From the NCBI RefSeq assembly GCF_000696575.1, contig NZ_JMSQ01000004.1, forward strand, positions 124,001 through 188,000: a stretch of 64,000 nt of DNA, given 5' to 3'. Position numbers and translations under genes: made by a program. The DNA is from Siccibacter colletis (GTDB lineage: Bacteria > Pseudomonadota > Gammaproteobacteria > Enterobacterales > Enterobacteriaceae). Under the pieces are notes generated by a model that was given only the letters and a program-made list of their open reading frames with translations, did not search any database and was not told the origin of the DNA. Below, piece by piece: positions 31,960 through 41,368 of this stretch; the stretch's first letter is position 1; each line of letters begins with the position of its first letter.

Positions 31960-32356
31960 TTTACGCGTTTCATGGCGCTCGCAGTGGCTCTCTTTGCTGC
32001 TTCATGGCGTTGTGGCAGCTATCGTATTGTTCGTACCCTGGCCGCTGAGCTATACCCCCGTCTGGATGCTGCTCCTTTCTCTGGTGGTATTTGATTGCGT
32101 TCGCAGTCAGCGCCGCATTAATGCGCGTCAGGGCGAAGTTAAGCTGCTGATGGAGAATCGTTTTAAATGGCAGGGAGCGGAATGGGAAATCGTCGGTGAG
32201 CCCTGGACAATCCAGAGCGGCATGATGCTGCGTTTGCGTAAGCCGGGTAAACGGCGGTGTAAACATTTATGGCTGGCGGCAGACAGTATGGATGACCGGG
32301 AGTGGCGTAATCTGCGCAGGCTGATTTTGCAAACGCCGACGCGCAGCCATTATTAA
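31940..32356 (+). CDS. cptA: Inner-membrane protein CptA/YgfX
   Basis: YgfX is a small inner-membrane protein reported in E. coli as toxin-like (CptA, inhibiting FtsZ and MreB), and in Serratia as acting with SdhE; the toxin role is debated. It starts at GTG 31940 inside sdhE. The 138-residue protein has two hydrophobic segments at about 15-35 and 38-55, then a cytoplasmic domain rich in Arg. Length and the conserved [20 protein letters not shown] core match E. coli (135 aa). Confidence 0.88.
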   Translation: MVLWHSDLRVSWRSQWLSLLLHGVVAAIVLFVPWPLSYTPVWMLLLSLVVFDCVRSQRRINARQGEVKLLMENRFKWQGAEWEIVGEPWTIQSGMMLRLRKPGKRRCKHLWLAADSMDDREWRNLRRLILQTPTRSHY

Positions 32357-32405
32357 TGTGGTGTGGTGTTACCGGGACAGGCAGCAGTCGAGTGGTCGCT
32401 GCTGC

Positions 32406-32927
32406 TCAGGAGAAACGCTCCGCCATTTCGCCAAGGATCTGCTCGCACCAGGCCTGAATACGCTCATCGCTCAGGTCATACTGGTTGGTTTCATCCAGCG
32501 CCAGGCCTACAAACAGCTGACCATCCGCGATAACAGGTTTCTGGCTGGTGAATTCATATCCTTCGGTTGGCCAGTAACCAATAAAGGTTGCACCGCGCGG
32601 CGTCAGTTTATCGTGCAGCATGCCAAGCGCATCAAGGAACCATTCGCCGTAGCCCAGCTGGTCGCCCATGCCGTAGAGCGCAACGATTTTGCCGTTGAGA
32701 TTGATGTCATCAAGCTGGTCCCAGATCGCTTCCCAGTCTTCCTGAAGCTCACCAAAATCCCAGGTGGGAATACCTAAAATCAGCACGTCGTACTGCGTCA
32801 TCAGCGATGGAGCATCATCTTTCAGGTTATGAAGCGTAACCAGTTCCGGGCCAATAATGTCGCGAATTTTCTCGGCAGCCATTTCGGTGTAACAGGTGCT
32901 GGAACCATAAAAAAGACCAATGTTCAT
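32406..32927 (-). CDS. fldB: Flavodoxin FldB
   Basis: FldB is an FMN flavodoxin, SoxRS-induced in E. coli. The 173 residues include the phosphate-binding loop [10 protein letters not shown] at 7-16 and the isoalloxazine loops around IPTWDFGE and [13 protein letters not shown]. It is divergent from xerD with a 100-base spacer, as in E. coli. Confidence 0.95.
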   Translation of the reverse strand: MNIGLFYGSSTCYTEMAAEKIRDIIGPELVTLHNLKDDAPSLMTQYDVLILGIPTWDFGELQEDWEAIWDQLDDINLNGKIVALYGMGDQLGYGEWFLDALGMLHDKLTPRGATFIGYWPTEGYEFTSQKPVIADGQLFVGLALDETNQYDLSDERIQAWCEQILGEMAERFS

Positions 32928-33027
32928 AACGATAACGTCTCATCTCATTCTGTACTGAGCGGCTAGTGTATCAGAATCGCGGCGCAATCAGGCATAATGC
33001 CGCAACGGCAGTTATCGGGAGGTTACC

Positions 33028-33924
33028 GTGGAGCAGGATATTGCTCGCATTGAACAGTTTCTGGACATGCTCTGGCTTGAGCGCAATCTCTCTGAGAACA
33101 CGCTTCAGGCTTACCGCCGCGATCTAAAAAGCCTGGTTGAGTGGCTGGAACGTCACGGCCTTACGCTTGAAACGGCGCAGGCCTCTGACCTGCAGGCGCT
33201 ACTCGCCGAGCGGGTTGAAGGCGGCTATAAAGCGACAAGCTCTGCCAGAATGCTCAGCGCCGTGCGCCGTCTGTTCCAGCATCTGTACCGCGAGAAAGTG
33301 CGCCCCGACGATCCGAGCGCGATGCTGGCATCGCCCAAATTACCCCAGCGTCTTCCGAAAGATCTTAGCGAAGCGCAGGTTGACCGCCTCCTGCAGGCAC
33401 CAGTAGTTGACCAGCCGGTGGAATTACGGGATAAAGCGATGCTTGAGGTGCTCTATGCTACCGGCCTGCGTGTCTCAGAGCTGGTCGGCCTGACCATGAG
33501 CGATATCAGTCTGCGGCAGGGTGTGGTCAGAGTATTGGGTAAAGGTAACAAAGAGCGTCTTGTGCCGCTGGGTGAAGAAGCGGTTTACTGGGTTGAATAC
33601 TACCTTACCCATGGGCGTCACTGGTTGCTGAACGGGCAGTCCAACGACGTGCTGTTTCCAAGCAAACGTGCACAACAGATGACGCGCCAGACGTTCTGGC
33701 ATCGCATTAAGCATTACGCCACGCAGGCTGGCATTGACAGTGAGAAACTGTCGCCGCACGTTTTGCGCCATGCCTTTGCGACCCATTTGTTGAATCATGG
33801 TGCCGATCTTCGCGTGGTCCAGATGCTGCTGGGACACAGCGATCTGTCCACCACACAAATTTATACTCACGTTGCAACCGAGCGCTTACGGCAGCTCCAT
33901 CAACAGCACCACCCGCGGGCGTGA
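33028..33924 (+). CDS. xerD: Tyrosine recombinase XerD
   Basis: XerD acts with XerC at dif to resolve chromosome dimers under FtsK control. The start is GTG 33028 with GGGAGG upstream. The 298-residue product has all catalytic residues: Arg148, Lys172, His244, Arg247, His270 and nucleophile Tyr279. The N-terminal SAM-like core-binding domain covers about 1-107. This is the housekeeping recombinase, not an island integrase; it heads the xerD-dsbC-recJ cluster. Confidence 0.97.
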   Translation: MEQDIARIEQFLDMLWLERNLSENTLQAYRRDLKSLVEWLERHGLTLETAQASDLQALLAERVEGGYKATSSARMLSAVRRLFQHLYREKVRPDDPSAMLASPKLPQRLPKDLSEAQVDRLLQAPVVDQPVELRDKAMLEVLYATGLRVSELVGLTMSDISLRQGVVRVLGKGNKERLVPLGEEAVYWVEYYLTHGRHWLLNGQSNDVLFPSKRAQQMTRQTFWHRIKHYATQAGIDSEKLSPHVLRHAFATHLLNHGADLRVVQMLLGHSDLSTTQIYTHVATERLRQLHQQHHPRA

Positions 33925-33953
33925 GTGTCATACATACAGATTAAGGAAAGATA

Positions 33954-34664
33954 ATGAACAAAGGTATCGTGCTGTTTTCCCTGCTCGCCGTGTCGCTCTC
34001 CACGTTTACCGCGCAAGCAGATGATGCCGCGATTGAAGCCTCTCTGGCAAAGCTGGGGGTGAAAAGTGAGTCCATCCAGCCAGCACCGGTTGCCGGGATG
34101 AAAAGCGTGTTGACCAACAGCGGCGTGCTGTATGTCACTGACGACGGTAAGCACATCATCCAGGGGCCGCTCTACGACGTCAGCGGCGCGCAGCCGGTGA
34201 ACGTTACCAATAAAATGCTGATGACCCGTCTTAACGCGCTCGATAAAGAGATGATCGTGTACAAGGCGGCGAAAGAGCAGCACGTTATCACCGTGTTTAC
34301 CGACATCACCTGTGGTTACTGCCACAAGCTTCATGAAGAGATGAAGGACTATAACGCGTTGGGTATCACCGTGCGTTATCTGGCCTTCCCACGTCAGGGG
34401 CCGCAGAGCGAAGCCGAAAAAGGCATGCAGGCCATCTGGTGTGCTAAAGATCGCAACAAAGCCTTTGATGCAGCTATGAAAAATGGTGAAGTGCCTTCCG
34501 CAAGTTGCGATATCAATATCGCAAAACACTATGCGCTGGGCGTGCAGTTTGGTGTGCAGGGTACACCAGCCCTGGTGCTGAACGACGGCTATGTTGTGCC
34601 GGGTTACCAGGGGCCAAAAGAGCTGAAAGCGCTGCTGGATGAACACAAGAAACAGGCACAGTAA
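33954..34664 (+). CDS. dsbC: Periplasmic disulfide isomerase DsbC
   Basis: DsbC is a V-shaped dimer that reshuffles wrong disulfides and is kept reduced by DsbD. The 236-residue precursor has a signal peptide ending near QA (about 22), the N-terminal dimerisation domain and the thioredoxin domain with the active site CGYC in FTDITCGYCHKL. The second, structural cysteine pair is in IWCAKD and SASCDI. The start follows AAGGAAAG. recJ begins three bases after its stop. Confidence 0.96.
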   Translation: MNKGIVLFSLLAVSLSTFTAQADDAAIEASLAKLGVKSESIQPAPVAGMKSVLTNSGVLYVTDDGKHIIQGPLYDVSGAQPVNVTNKMLMTRLNALDKEMIVYKAAKEQHVITVFTDITCGYCHKLHEEMKDYNALGITVRYLAFPRQGPQSEAEKGMQAIWCAKDRNKAFDAAMKNGEVPSASCDINIAKHYALGVQFGVQGTPALVLNDGYVVPGYQGPKELKALLDEHKKQAQ

Positions 34665-34667
34665 CGG

Positions 34668-36401
34668 GTGAAACAGCAAACACAGCTCCGCCGCAGAACG
34701 GTGGACGACACGGCGCAGCTGCCAGCTGAGCTATCGCCGCTGCTGCGTCGTCTGTATGCCAGCCGCGGCGTTAAAAGCGCCGCCGATCTGGAGCGCAGCG
34801 TGAAGGGCATGCTGCCCTGGCAGCAACTGGCCGGTGTGGATACAGCGGTCGCTATTCTCTTTGATGCGTTGCGTGAAAACCTGCGCATCATTGTTGTCGG
34901 CGACTTCGATGCCGATGGCGCGACCAGCACTGCTCTGAGCGTACTGGCTCTGCGCAGCTTGGGGACGGGCAACGTCGATTACCTGGTGCCGAATCGCTTT
35001 GATGATGGCTACGGGTTAAGTCCCGAAGTTGTCGATCAGGCGCATGCCCGCGGTGCGCAGCTGATCCTGACCGTTGATAACGGTATCTCGTCGCACAGTG
35101 GCGTGGCGCGGGCGCATGAACTTGGCATTCCGGTGGTGATCACCGATCACCATCTGCCCGGTGACGTACTGCCGCCTGCAGAAGCCATTATCAATCCTAA
35201 TCTGGCCAACTGCGCGTTTCCGTCGAAATGCCTCGCCGGGGTTGGCGTCGCGTTTTACCTGATGCTGGCGCTGCGCGCCCATTTGCGTGAGGCCGGCTGG
35301 TTTGAACAGCAGGGCATCGCGATGCCGAACCTGGCTGAACATCTGGATCTGGTGGCGCTGGGTACGGTGGCAGACGTGGTGCCGCTGGATGCCAATAACC
35401 GCATTCTCATCTGGCAGGGGCTGAGCCGCATTCGCGCCGGAAGGTGCCGTCCGGGGATCCGTGCGCTGCTTGAGATTGCCAACCGCGACGCGCAAAAGCT
35501 CGCCGCCAGCGATCTGGGCTTCGCGCTCGGCCCGCGCCTGAACGCAGCGGGTCGTCTGGACGATATGTCTGTCGGGGTTGCGTTGCTGATGTGTAATGAC
35601 ATCGTGCAGGCACGGATGCTGGCAAGCGAGCTTGATGCGCTCAACCAGACCCGCAAAGAGATTGAGCAGGGGATGCAGGCGGAAGCGCTGACGCTCTGCG
35701 AGCGGCTGGAACGTAGCGGTGAAGCGCTGCCTGGCGGGATCGCTATCTATCACCCGGAATGGCATCAGGGCGTAGTCGGTATTCTGGCCTCGCGTATCAA
35801 AGAGCGCTTCCATCGCCCGGTAATTGCTTTTGCCCCGGCAGGTGACGGAACGCTTAAAGGTTCAGGGCGCTCCATCCAGGGGCTGCATATGCGCGATGCG
35901 CTGGAGCGGCTGGATACGCTCTATCCTGGCATGATGCTGAAGTTTGGCGGACACGCCATGGCTGCGGGCCTGTCGCTGCAGAGCGATCGCTTTGAGGAGT
36001 TTCAGCAGCGCTTCGCCGCGCTGGTGGGCGAGTGGCTCGATCCGGCGCTGCTGCAGGGCGAAATCTGGTCTGACGGAGCGCTTCAACCGCAGGAGATGAC
36101 GCTTGACGTGGCGGAGATGCTGCGTGATGCCGGCCCGTGGGGGCAAATGTTCCCGGAACCGCTGTTTGACGGACGTTTTCGCGTGCTGCAGCAGCGCCTG
36201 GTGGGCGAGCGCCATCTCAAGCTGATGCTGGAACCCGTCGGTGGCGGCCCGTTGCTGGACGGTATCGCCTTCAATATCGATACCGCTTGCTGGCCGGATA
36301 ACGGCGTACGCGAGGTAGAAATTGCGTATAAGCTTGATGTAAATGAGTTTCGCGGTAACCGCAGCGTTCAGCTTATTATCGACAACATCTGGCCGCTCTG
36401 A
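34668..36401 (+). CDS. recJ: Single-strand-specific 5'-3' exonuclease RecJ
   Basis: RecJ degrades 5' ends of single-stranded DNA in RecF-pathway recombination, mismatch and base excision repair. The start is GTG 34668 with a poor ribosome site, consistent with translational coupling to dsbC. The 577 residues equal E. coli RecJ. DHH-family motifs: GDFDADGATS, VDNGISSH, TDHHLPG and the C-terminal DHHA1 glycine motif KFGGHAMAAG. Confidence 0.96.
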   Translation: MKQQTQLRRRTVDDTAQLPAELSPLLRRLYASRGVKSAADLERSVKGMLPWQQLAGVDTAVAILFDALRENLRIIVVGDFDADGATSTALSVLALRSLGTGNVDYLVPNRFDDGYGLSPEVVDQAHARGAQLILTVDNGISSHSGVARAHELGIPVVITDHHLPGDVLPPAEAIINPNLANCAFPSKCLAGVGVAFYLMLALRAHLREAGWFEQQGIAMPNLAEHLDLVALGTVADVVPLDANNRILIWQGLSRIRAGRCRPGIRALLEIANRDAQKLAASDLGFALGPRLNAAGRLDDMSVGVALLMCNDIVQARMLASELDALNQTRKEIEQGMQAEALTLCERLERSGEALPGGIAIYHPEWHQGVVGILASRIKERFHRPVIAFAPAGDGTLKGSGRSIQGLHMRDALERLDTLYPGMMLKFGGHAMAAGLSLQSDRFEEFQQRFAALVGEWLDPALLQGEIWSDGALQPQEMTLDVAEMLRDAGPWGQMFPEPLFDGRFRVLQQRLVGERHLKLMLEPVGGGPLLDGIAFNIDTACWPDNGVREVEIAYKLDVNEFRGNRSVQLIIDNIWPL

Positions 36402-36491
36402 GGCCATAATCGCTATAAAAAGCGGCATGAATCCGGTAAACTTTTGCCCTTATGCCGCATTTTGACTAGCCAACTTAAAGATCCGCAAACC

Positions 36492-37590
36492 ATGTTTGAA
36501 ATTAATCCGGTAAAAAACCGCATTCAGGACCTCACGGAGCGCTCTGACGTTCTTAGGGGGTATCTTTGACTACGATGCTAAGAAAGAACGCCTCGAAGAA
36601 GTAAACGCTGAGCTTGAGCAGCCGGACGTCTGGAACGAACCAGAACGTGCACAGGCGCTGGGTAAAGAGCGCTCCTCGCTGGAAGCCATTGTTGAAACCC
36701 TCGATCAGATGACGCAGGGGCTGGATGACGTATCCGGCTTGCTGGAGCTGGCGATTGAAGCTGACGACGAAGAGACCTTCAATGAAGCCGTCGTCGAGCT
36801 GGATCAGCTGGAGCAGAAACTGGCGCAGCTTGAGTTCCGCCGTATGTTCTCCGGCGAGTATGACAGCGCCGACTGCTATATCGATATTCAGGCAGGCTCT
36901 GGTGGTACCGAAGCGCAGGACTGGGCAAGCATGCTGATGCGCATGTATCTGCGTTGGGCAGAAGCGCGCGGCTTCAAAACCGAAATTATCGAAGAGTCTG
37001 AAGGCGAAGTCGCAGGTATCAAATCCGTGACCATCCGCATTCAGGGCGAGTATGCGTTCGGCTGGCTGCGTACCGAAACCGGCGTGCATCGTCTGGTGCG
37101 TAAAAGCCCGTTTGACTCCGGTGGCCGTCGTCATACCTCCTTCAGTTCCGCGTTTGTTTATCCGGAAGTGGATGAAAACATCGATATCGAAATCAATCCG
37201 GCGGATCTGCGTATCGACGTTTACCGCGCTTCCGGCGCGGGCGGACAGCACGTTAACCGTACTGAATCTGCGGTACGTATTACGCACATTCCAACCGGTA
37301 CCGTGACCCAGTGTCAGAACGACCGTTCCCAGCATAAGAACAAAGATCAGGCCATGAAGCAGATGAAAGCGAAGCTTTATGAACTGGAAATGCAGAAGAA
37401 AAATGCTGAGAAACAGGCGCTGGAAGACAACAAATCCGATATCGGCTGGGGTAGCCAGATCCGTTCTTACGTTCTTGATGATTCCCGCATCAAGGATCTG
37501 CGTACCGGTGTTGAAACCCGCAACACGCAGGCGGTGCTGGACGGCGATCTGGACAAATTCATTGAAGCAAGTTTGAAAGCAGGGTTATGA
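36492..37590 (+). CDS. prfB: Peptide chain release factor 2 (programmed +1 frameshift)
   Basis: RF2 terminates translation at UGA and UAA. The gene is read as 36492-36566 joined to 36568-37590. After 25 codons the zero frame reaches an in-frame TGA (36567-36569), and ribosomes shift +1 at CTT-TGA-C. The internal Shine-Dalgarno AGGGGG three bases before the slip codon CTT is the classic stimulator, so RF2 controls its own synthesis. The joined product is 365 residues, as in E. coli. The stop-recognition SPF is in [11 protein letters not shown] and the peptidyl-hydrolysis GGQ is in [10 protein letters not shown]. lysS follows nine bases later. Confidence 0.97.
36555..36570 (+). promoter_or_regulatory. 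prfB recoding site
   Basis: The string AGGGGGTATCTTTGAC contains the internal Shine-Dalgarno (AGGGGG), the slippery CTT and the in-frame TGA followed by C, a weak termination context. It matches the E. coli prfB frameshift site. Confidence 0.95.
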
Positions 37591-37599
37591 GGAACCAAC

Positions 37600-39117
37600 A
37601 TGTCTGAACAACAATCACAAGGCGTTGACGCAGCAGCAGATCTTAATAACGAGCTGAAAACGCGCCGTGAGAAGCTGGCAGCGCTGCGTGAGCAGGGCGT
37701 CGCGTTTCCTAATGACTTCCGTCGCGATCGTACCTCTGACCAACTGCATGCTGAATTCGATGGCAAAGAGAATGAAGAGCTGGAAGCGCTGAACGTCGAA
37801 GTTGCGGTTGCCGGTCGTATGATGACTCGCCGCATCATGGGTAAAGCGTCATTCATTACGCTGCAGGACGTTGGCGGCCGCATTCAGCTTTACGTCTCGC
37901 GCGACGATCTGCCGGAAGGCATCTATAACGAGCAGTTTAAGAAGTGGGACCTTGGGGATATCCTGGGTGCGCGCGGTAAGCTGTTCAAAACCAAGACCGG
38001 CGAACTGTCCATTCACTGCACCGAGCTGCGTCTGTTGACCAAAGCCCTGCGTCCGCTGCCGGATAAATTCCACGGCCTACAGGATCAGGAAGCGCGCTAT
38101 CGTCAGCGTTATCTGGATCTCATCTCTAATGATGAGTCCCGCAAAACGTTCAAAATTCGCTCCCAGATTATGGCCGGTATCCGTCAGTTCATGGTGAACC
38201 GCGACTTTATGGAAGTGGAAACGCCGATGATGCAGGTGATCCCGGGCGGTGCGTCCGCGCGTCCGTTTATCACTCATCATAACGCCCTGGACCTGGACAT
38301 GTACCTGCGTATCGCGCCGGAACTGTACCTGAAGCGTCTGGTGGTAGGCGGGTTCGATCGTGTGTTCGAAATCAACCGTAACTTCCGTAACGAAGGTATT
38401 TCAGTGCGCCATAACCCCGAGTTCACCATGATGGAACTCTATATGGCCTACGCGGATTACAAGGATCTGATCGAACTGACCGAATCCCTGTTCCGCACCC
38501 TGGCTCAGGACGTGCTGGGTACAACCGAAGTGCCTTATGGCGATTACATGTTTGATTTCGGTAAGCCGTTTGAAAAGCTGACCATGCGCGAAGCGATCAA
38601 GAAATACCGTCCGGAAACCGACATGGCGGAGCTGGATAACTTCGACTCTGCGAAAGCAATCGCCGAAAGCATCGGTATTAAGGTTGAGAAGAGCTGGGGT
38701 CTGGGCCGTATCGTGACCGAGATCTTCGAAGAGGTAGCAGAAGCCCACCTGATCCAGCCGACCTTCATTACCGAATATCCGGCAGAAGTGTCGCCCCTGG
38801 CGCGCCGCAATGATGAAAACCCTGAAATCACCGATCGCTTCGAGTTCTTCATTGGCGGACGTGAAATCGGTAACGGATTCTCTGAGCTTAACGATGCTGA
38901 AGATCAGGCGCAGCGCTTCCAGGATCAGGTTGATGCGAAAGCTGCCGGGGATGACGAAGCGATGTTCTACGACGAAGATTACGTCACCTCGCTTGAGCAC
39001 GGCCTGCCGCCAACTGCCGGTCTGGGAATTGGTATCGACCGTATGGTGATGCTGTTCACCAACAGCCACACCATTCGTGATGTGATCCTGTTCCCGGCCA
39101 TGCGTCCGGTGAAGTAA
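37600..39117 (+). CDS. lysS: Lysyl-tRNA synthetase (class II)
   Basis: LysS charges tRNA-Lys. The 505-residue protein has the N-terminal OB-fold anticodon domain (about 60-150) and the class II core: motif 2 region [21 protein letters not shown] and motif 3 [11 protein letters not shown] near the C-terminus. The gene is co-transcribed with prfB, the conserved prfB-lysS pair, and closed by a strong terminator. Confidence 0.97.
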   Translation: MSEQQSQGVDAAADLNNELKTRREKLAALREQGVAFPNDFRRDRTSDQLHAEFDGKENEELEALNVEVAVAGRMMTRRIMGKASFITLQDVGGRIQLYVSRDDLPEGIYNEQFKKWDLGDILGARGKLFKTKTGELSIHCTELRLLTKALRPLPDKFHGLQDQEARYRQRYLDLISNDESRKTFKIRSQIMAGIRQFMVNRDFMEVETPMMQVIPGGASARPFITHHNALDLDMYLRIAPELYLKRLVVGGFDRVFEINRNFRNEGISVRHNPEFTMMELYMAYADYKDLIELTESLFRTLAQDVLGTTEVPYGDYMFDFGKPFEKLTMREAIKKYRPETDMAELDNFDSAKAIAESIGIKVEKSWGLGRIVTEIFEEVAEAHLIQPTFITEYPAEVSPLARRNDENPEITDRFEFFIGGREIGNGFSELNDAEDQAQRFQDQVDAKAAGDDEAMFYDEDYVTSLEHGLPPTAGLGIGIDRMVMLFTNSHTIRDVILFPAMRPVK

Positions 39118-39133
39118 GTCCTGTTGATAACAG

Positions 39134-39161
39134 AAACCGCGCGCACGCGCGGTTTTTTTTT
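39134..39161 (+). terminator. Intrinsic terminator after lysS
   Basis: GC-rich stem AACCGCGCG / CGCGCGGTT with a two-base loop and a run of T. Confidence 0.92.
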
Positions 39162-39239
39162 GCTCTGTTTGGGCGATTGAACAGATGCTGATAATATAAG
39201 CTGCTTGAATAATCAGTGAATTAGCGTAGAGGATGTGCT

Positions 39240-39980
39240 TTGAGTTTGGGTGGCCAGTTAACAGGATGGGGCGCGGCGGTATGTCTGAGCCTGACGCTTT
39301 TTATCGCAGGCTGCTCCGGCAGTAAATCGCCAGACTATGGCACGTTCAGCGGCTCGGTGTATACCGTCAAACGCGGCGATACCCTGTATCGTATTTCGCG
39401 TATGACCAATACCAGCGTAGCAACCCTGGCAAGAATGAACGGTATTTCGGCACCATATACGCTCCAGGTCGGGCAAAAAGTCAGGGTCAAGGGGAGCGGT
39501 AGTGCGAAAAGCACAGCAATGGCCCGCGCCACACCGGCAAAATCCCGCGCCTCCTCAGCGGTCGCAAAATCAGCAGCCCCACCGGTCGGTCAGCGCTGCT
39601 GGCGTTGGCCTGCATCGGGTAAAGTGATCATGCCGTTCTCGGATGCTGACGGCGGAAATAAAGGTATCGATATTGCGGGGCAGCGCGGGCAGGCCATCTA
39701 TGCCGCCGGCGCGGGACGTGTGGTTTACGTCGGCAACCAGCTGCGTGGTTATGGCAATCTCATTATGATCAAACACGGTGAGGACTACATCACCGCTTAT
39801 GCCCATAACGATACGACCCAGGTAAATAACGGCCAGCAGGTCAAAGCCGGTCAAAAGATCGCTACCATGGGGAATACGGGCGCAGACTCGGTACGGCTGC
39901 ATTTCCAGATCCGCTATCGCGCCACGGCAATTGACCCTCAGCGTTATCTGCCGCCGCCGGGGCGTTCGCCCTCCTGTTAA
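39240..39980 (+). CDS. actS: LysM/M23 lipoprotein ActS (YgeR), amidase activator
   Basis: ActS is an outer-membrane lipoprotein that in E. coli activates peptidoglycan amidases (chiefly AmiC) under stress. It starts at TTG 39240, seven bases after a GAGG site; nearby ATG and GTG codons are out of frame. The 246 residues comprise a lipobox FIAGC (Cys near 24), a LysM domain (about 40-84, YTVKRGDTLYRISR), a basic Ala/Ser/Lys linker and an M23 LytM domain (about 120-235). Zinc-site residues of active M23 enzymes are incomplete (GNKGIDI where an HxxxD motif is expected), so it is probably a degenerate, activating LytM protein. Confidence 0.92.
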   Translation: MSLGGQLTGWGAAVCLSLTLFIAGCSGSKSPDYGTFSGSVYTVKRGDTLYRISRMTNTSVATLARMNGISAPYTLQVGQKVRVKGSGSAKSTAMARATPAKSRASSAVAKSAAPPVGQRCWRWPASGKVIMPFSDADGGNKGIDIAGQRGQAIYAAGAGRVVYVGNQLRGYGNLIMIKHGEDYITAYAHNDTTQVNNGQQVKAGQKIATMGNTGADSVRLHFQIRYRATAIDPQRYLPPPGRSPSC

Positions 39981-40070
39981 GGGCTGAGCAAACGCTGATT
40001 TATCCATCAGTTAGCGTGCGTAAGGGTTGCCTAAAGACACTGAAGGTCTATAATCCCTTACGCACCTTAT

Positions 40071-40144
40071 GCGGGCGTAGTTCAATGGTAGAACGAGAGC
40101 TTCCCAAGCTCTATACGAGGGTTCGATTCCCTTCGCCCGCTCCA
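40071..40144 (+). tRNA. glyU: tRNA-Gly (anticodon CCC)
   Basis: 74 bases including the encoded CCA. The acceptor stem is GCGGGCG / CGCCCGC. The anticodon arm AGAGC-TTCCCAA-GCTCT gives CCC, and the T arm is GAGGG-TTCGATT-CCCTT. It reads GGG codons. It marks the junction between conserved backbone and the accessory island; in E. coli the ETT2 island lies next to glyU. Confidence 0.97.
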
Positions 40145-40742
40145 GAATTTCTTTCCTCATATTCAGAACCTATCCTTTATTCATTATGATGCCAACATCA
40201 TCATCAACTTGTCCTTTCAAGGATGAGTAAGCTCTGATCACAATCCCGTGACCGCTGCATTCAATCAGTTTTGTCGCCTGACGTTCACCATCAGTTGCCA
40301 TGTAGTAACAATGAGGTGGAGTAAGGTCTGAAGCCAGCATACTTATAAACGTTGTCATTACAGTCTTTGTTTTTAGATAGATGCATGAATGAATAATGAC
40401 AGAACTCTGTTGACAATCCTTCTTACAACCTTTTACAGCCTTCCCGCTTTTTCAGGATTATAAAAAGCATGAATATATTGATTTTTTTAGTGAAATTTAA
40501 GAATACGCCAATGCGCCTGTGTTTCACTTTTATTTATCGCTGTAGTAACCTTCACAGGCTTTAAATTAATCTGAAAGTTAAAGCATTTGTATTAATGCAG
40601 GCAGGTATATTCCTGTTGTTTATATTTTCGATTTGATTATCAATATCTGTACATTGATAAACCTTAACCTCTGGCTCAGGCCATCTATTAAATGCATGTG
40701 CGTGAATCTACATTTCATTCGTTCATATCAGGGATAGTAGTC
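40145..40742. other. AT-rich island border region
   Basis: This 598-base stretch follows the tRNA. Composition drops sharply (long A/T runs near 40440-40640). It carries no integrase and no visible copy of the tRNA 3' end. The only open frame of note is a 62-codon minus-strand ORF. Several TATAAT-like and TTGACA-like strings (for example TTGACA at 40411-40416) may belong to the regulator promoter. Confidence 0.5.
40170..40358 (-). CDS. Small hypothetical ORF (uncertain)
   Basis: A 62-residue frame starting ATG at 40358 with only a weak AAAG upstream. The sequence has mixed composition, two cysteines, no signal peptide and no family I recognise. It may be a remnant of a longer gene damaged at island insertion, or chance. 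Confidence 0.3.
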   Translation of the reverse strand: MTTFISMLASDLTPPHCYYMATDGERQATKLIECSGHGIVIRAYSSLKGQVDDDVGIIMNKG

Positions 40743-41342
40743 ATGTTACAAGTTACTATTATTAGTAATAATGCTTATTTTAAATCAGGTCTACGTAACC
40801 TGCTGGCAGGAATGACCGGCGGCAATGATACAGGTGACACGTCGCCATTAAGCTTTTCCTTTCAGCATGATCCCTGTACCGTGCCGGATATAATATTTCG
40901 GGATTTTATGGTTACTATCAATATGACAAGCAGCAGGAGTTACCGTAACGTCCAGGCGCGGCAAGAGCGAGGACAGGTTATACATATTCCTTTTACCTGT
41001 CGAGGGCTTACGATAGAAGAGATAGCAATGAAGGTGCGTAAAATTTTCCTTGTGGCCAGCGCTGGCTATGGTGCGGCAACCCACACTGATTTCTACAAAT
41101 CCGCGGGTCTTAAACGCTATTTACAGCTTTCCGTAACGGAAAACAATATCATGTTGCTTACCGGACAAGGCAACGATACCAGTGAAATCTCACGACTTTT
41201 GCATCGCTCCGAGCGTACGATTGGAACCCATTGTCGAAATGCGATCAAGAAAATGGGTATGGAAAATCGGCTGGAATTTTACAAGTACGCCTCTTGTCTT
41301 GCTAAATATGGAGAAGGCAATGGTATTACCCTATGTATATAA
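40743..41342 (+). CDS. LuxR-type HTH transcriptional regulator at the island border
   Basis: I chose ATG 40743 (AGGGA nine bases upstream), giving 199 residues. The C-terminal part (about 128-185) is a GerE/LuxR-type helix-turn-helix: LSVTENNIMLL, then DTSEISRLLHRSERTIGTH and the recognition-helix end NAIKKMGM. The N-terminal 120 residues look like a degenerate receiver or a RcsA/BglJ-like effector domain (start QVTIISNNAYFKSGLRNLL); no phosphoacceptor Asp pocket is evident. It converges on the T6SS left arm and shares its terminator. It is a candidate local regulator of T6SS or fimbriae; its targets are inferred only from position. Confidence 0.75.
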   Translation: MLQVTIISNNAYFKSGLRNLLAGMTGGNDTGDTSPLSFSFQHDPCTVPDIIFRDFMVTINMTSSRSYRNVQARQERGQVIHIPFTCRGLTIEEIAMKVRKIFLVASAGYGAATHTDFYKSAGLKRYLQLSVTENNIMLLTGQGNDTSEISRLLHRSERTIGTHCRNAIKKMGMENRLEFYKYASCLAKYGEGNGITLCI

Positions 41343-41368
41343 AAAAGGGCCTGAGCGGCCCTTTTTTT
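41341..41368. terminator. Bidirectional intrinsic terminator, regulator / T6SS left arm
   Basis: Stem AAAAAAGGGCC / GGCCCTTTTTTT with a short loop; the two flanking genes converge on it. Confidence 0.92.

Noticed and set aside
32358..32777. Plus-strand frame opposite fldB
   Set aside because: Antisense shadow of fldB; no ribosome site and no domain.
33028..33924. Tyrosine recombinase as an island integrase
   Set aside because: It is housekeeping XerD in its conserved fldB-xerD-dsbC-recJ context, 6 kb from the tRNA and with XerD-specific length.
36492..36569. prfB as a frameshifted pseudogene
   Set aside because: The break is exactly the conserved programmed +1 recoding site.
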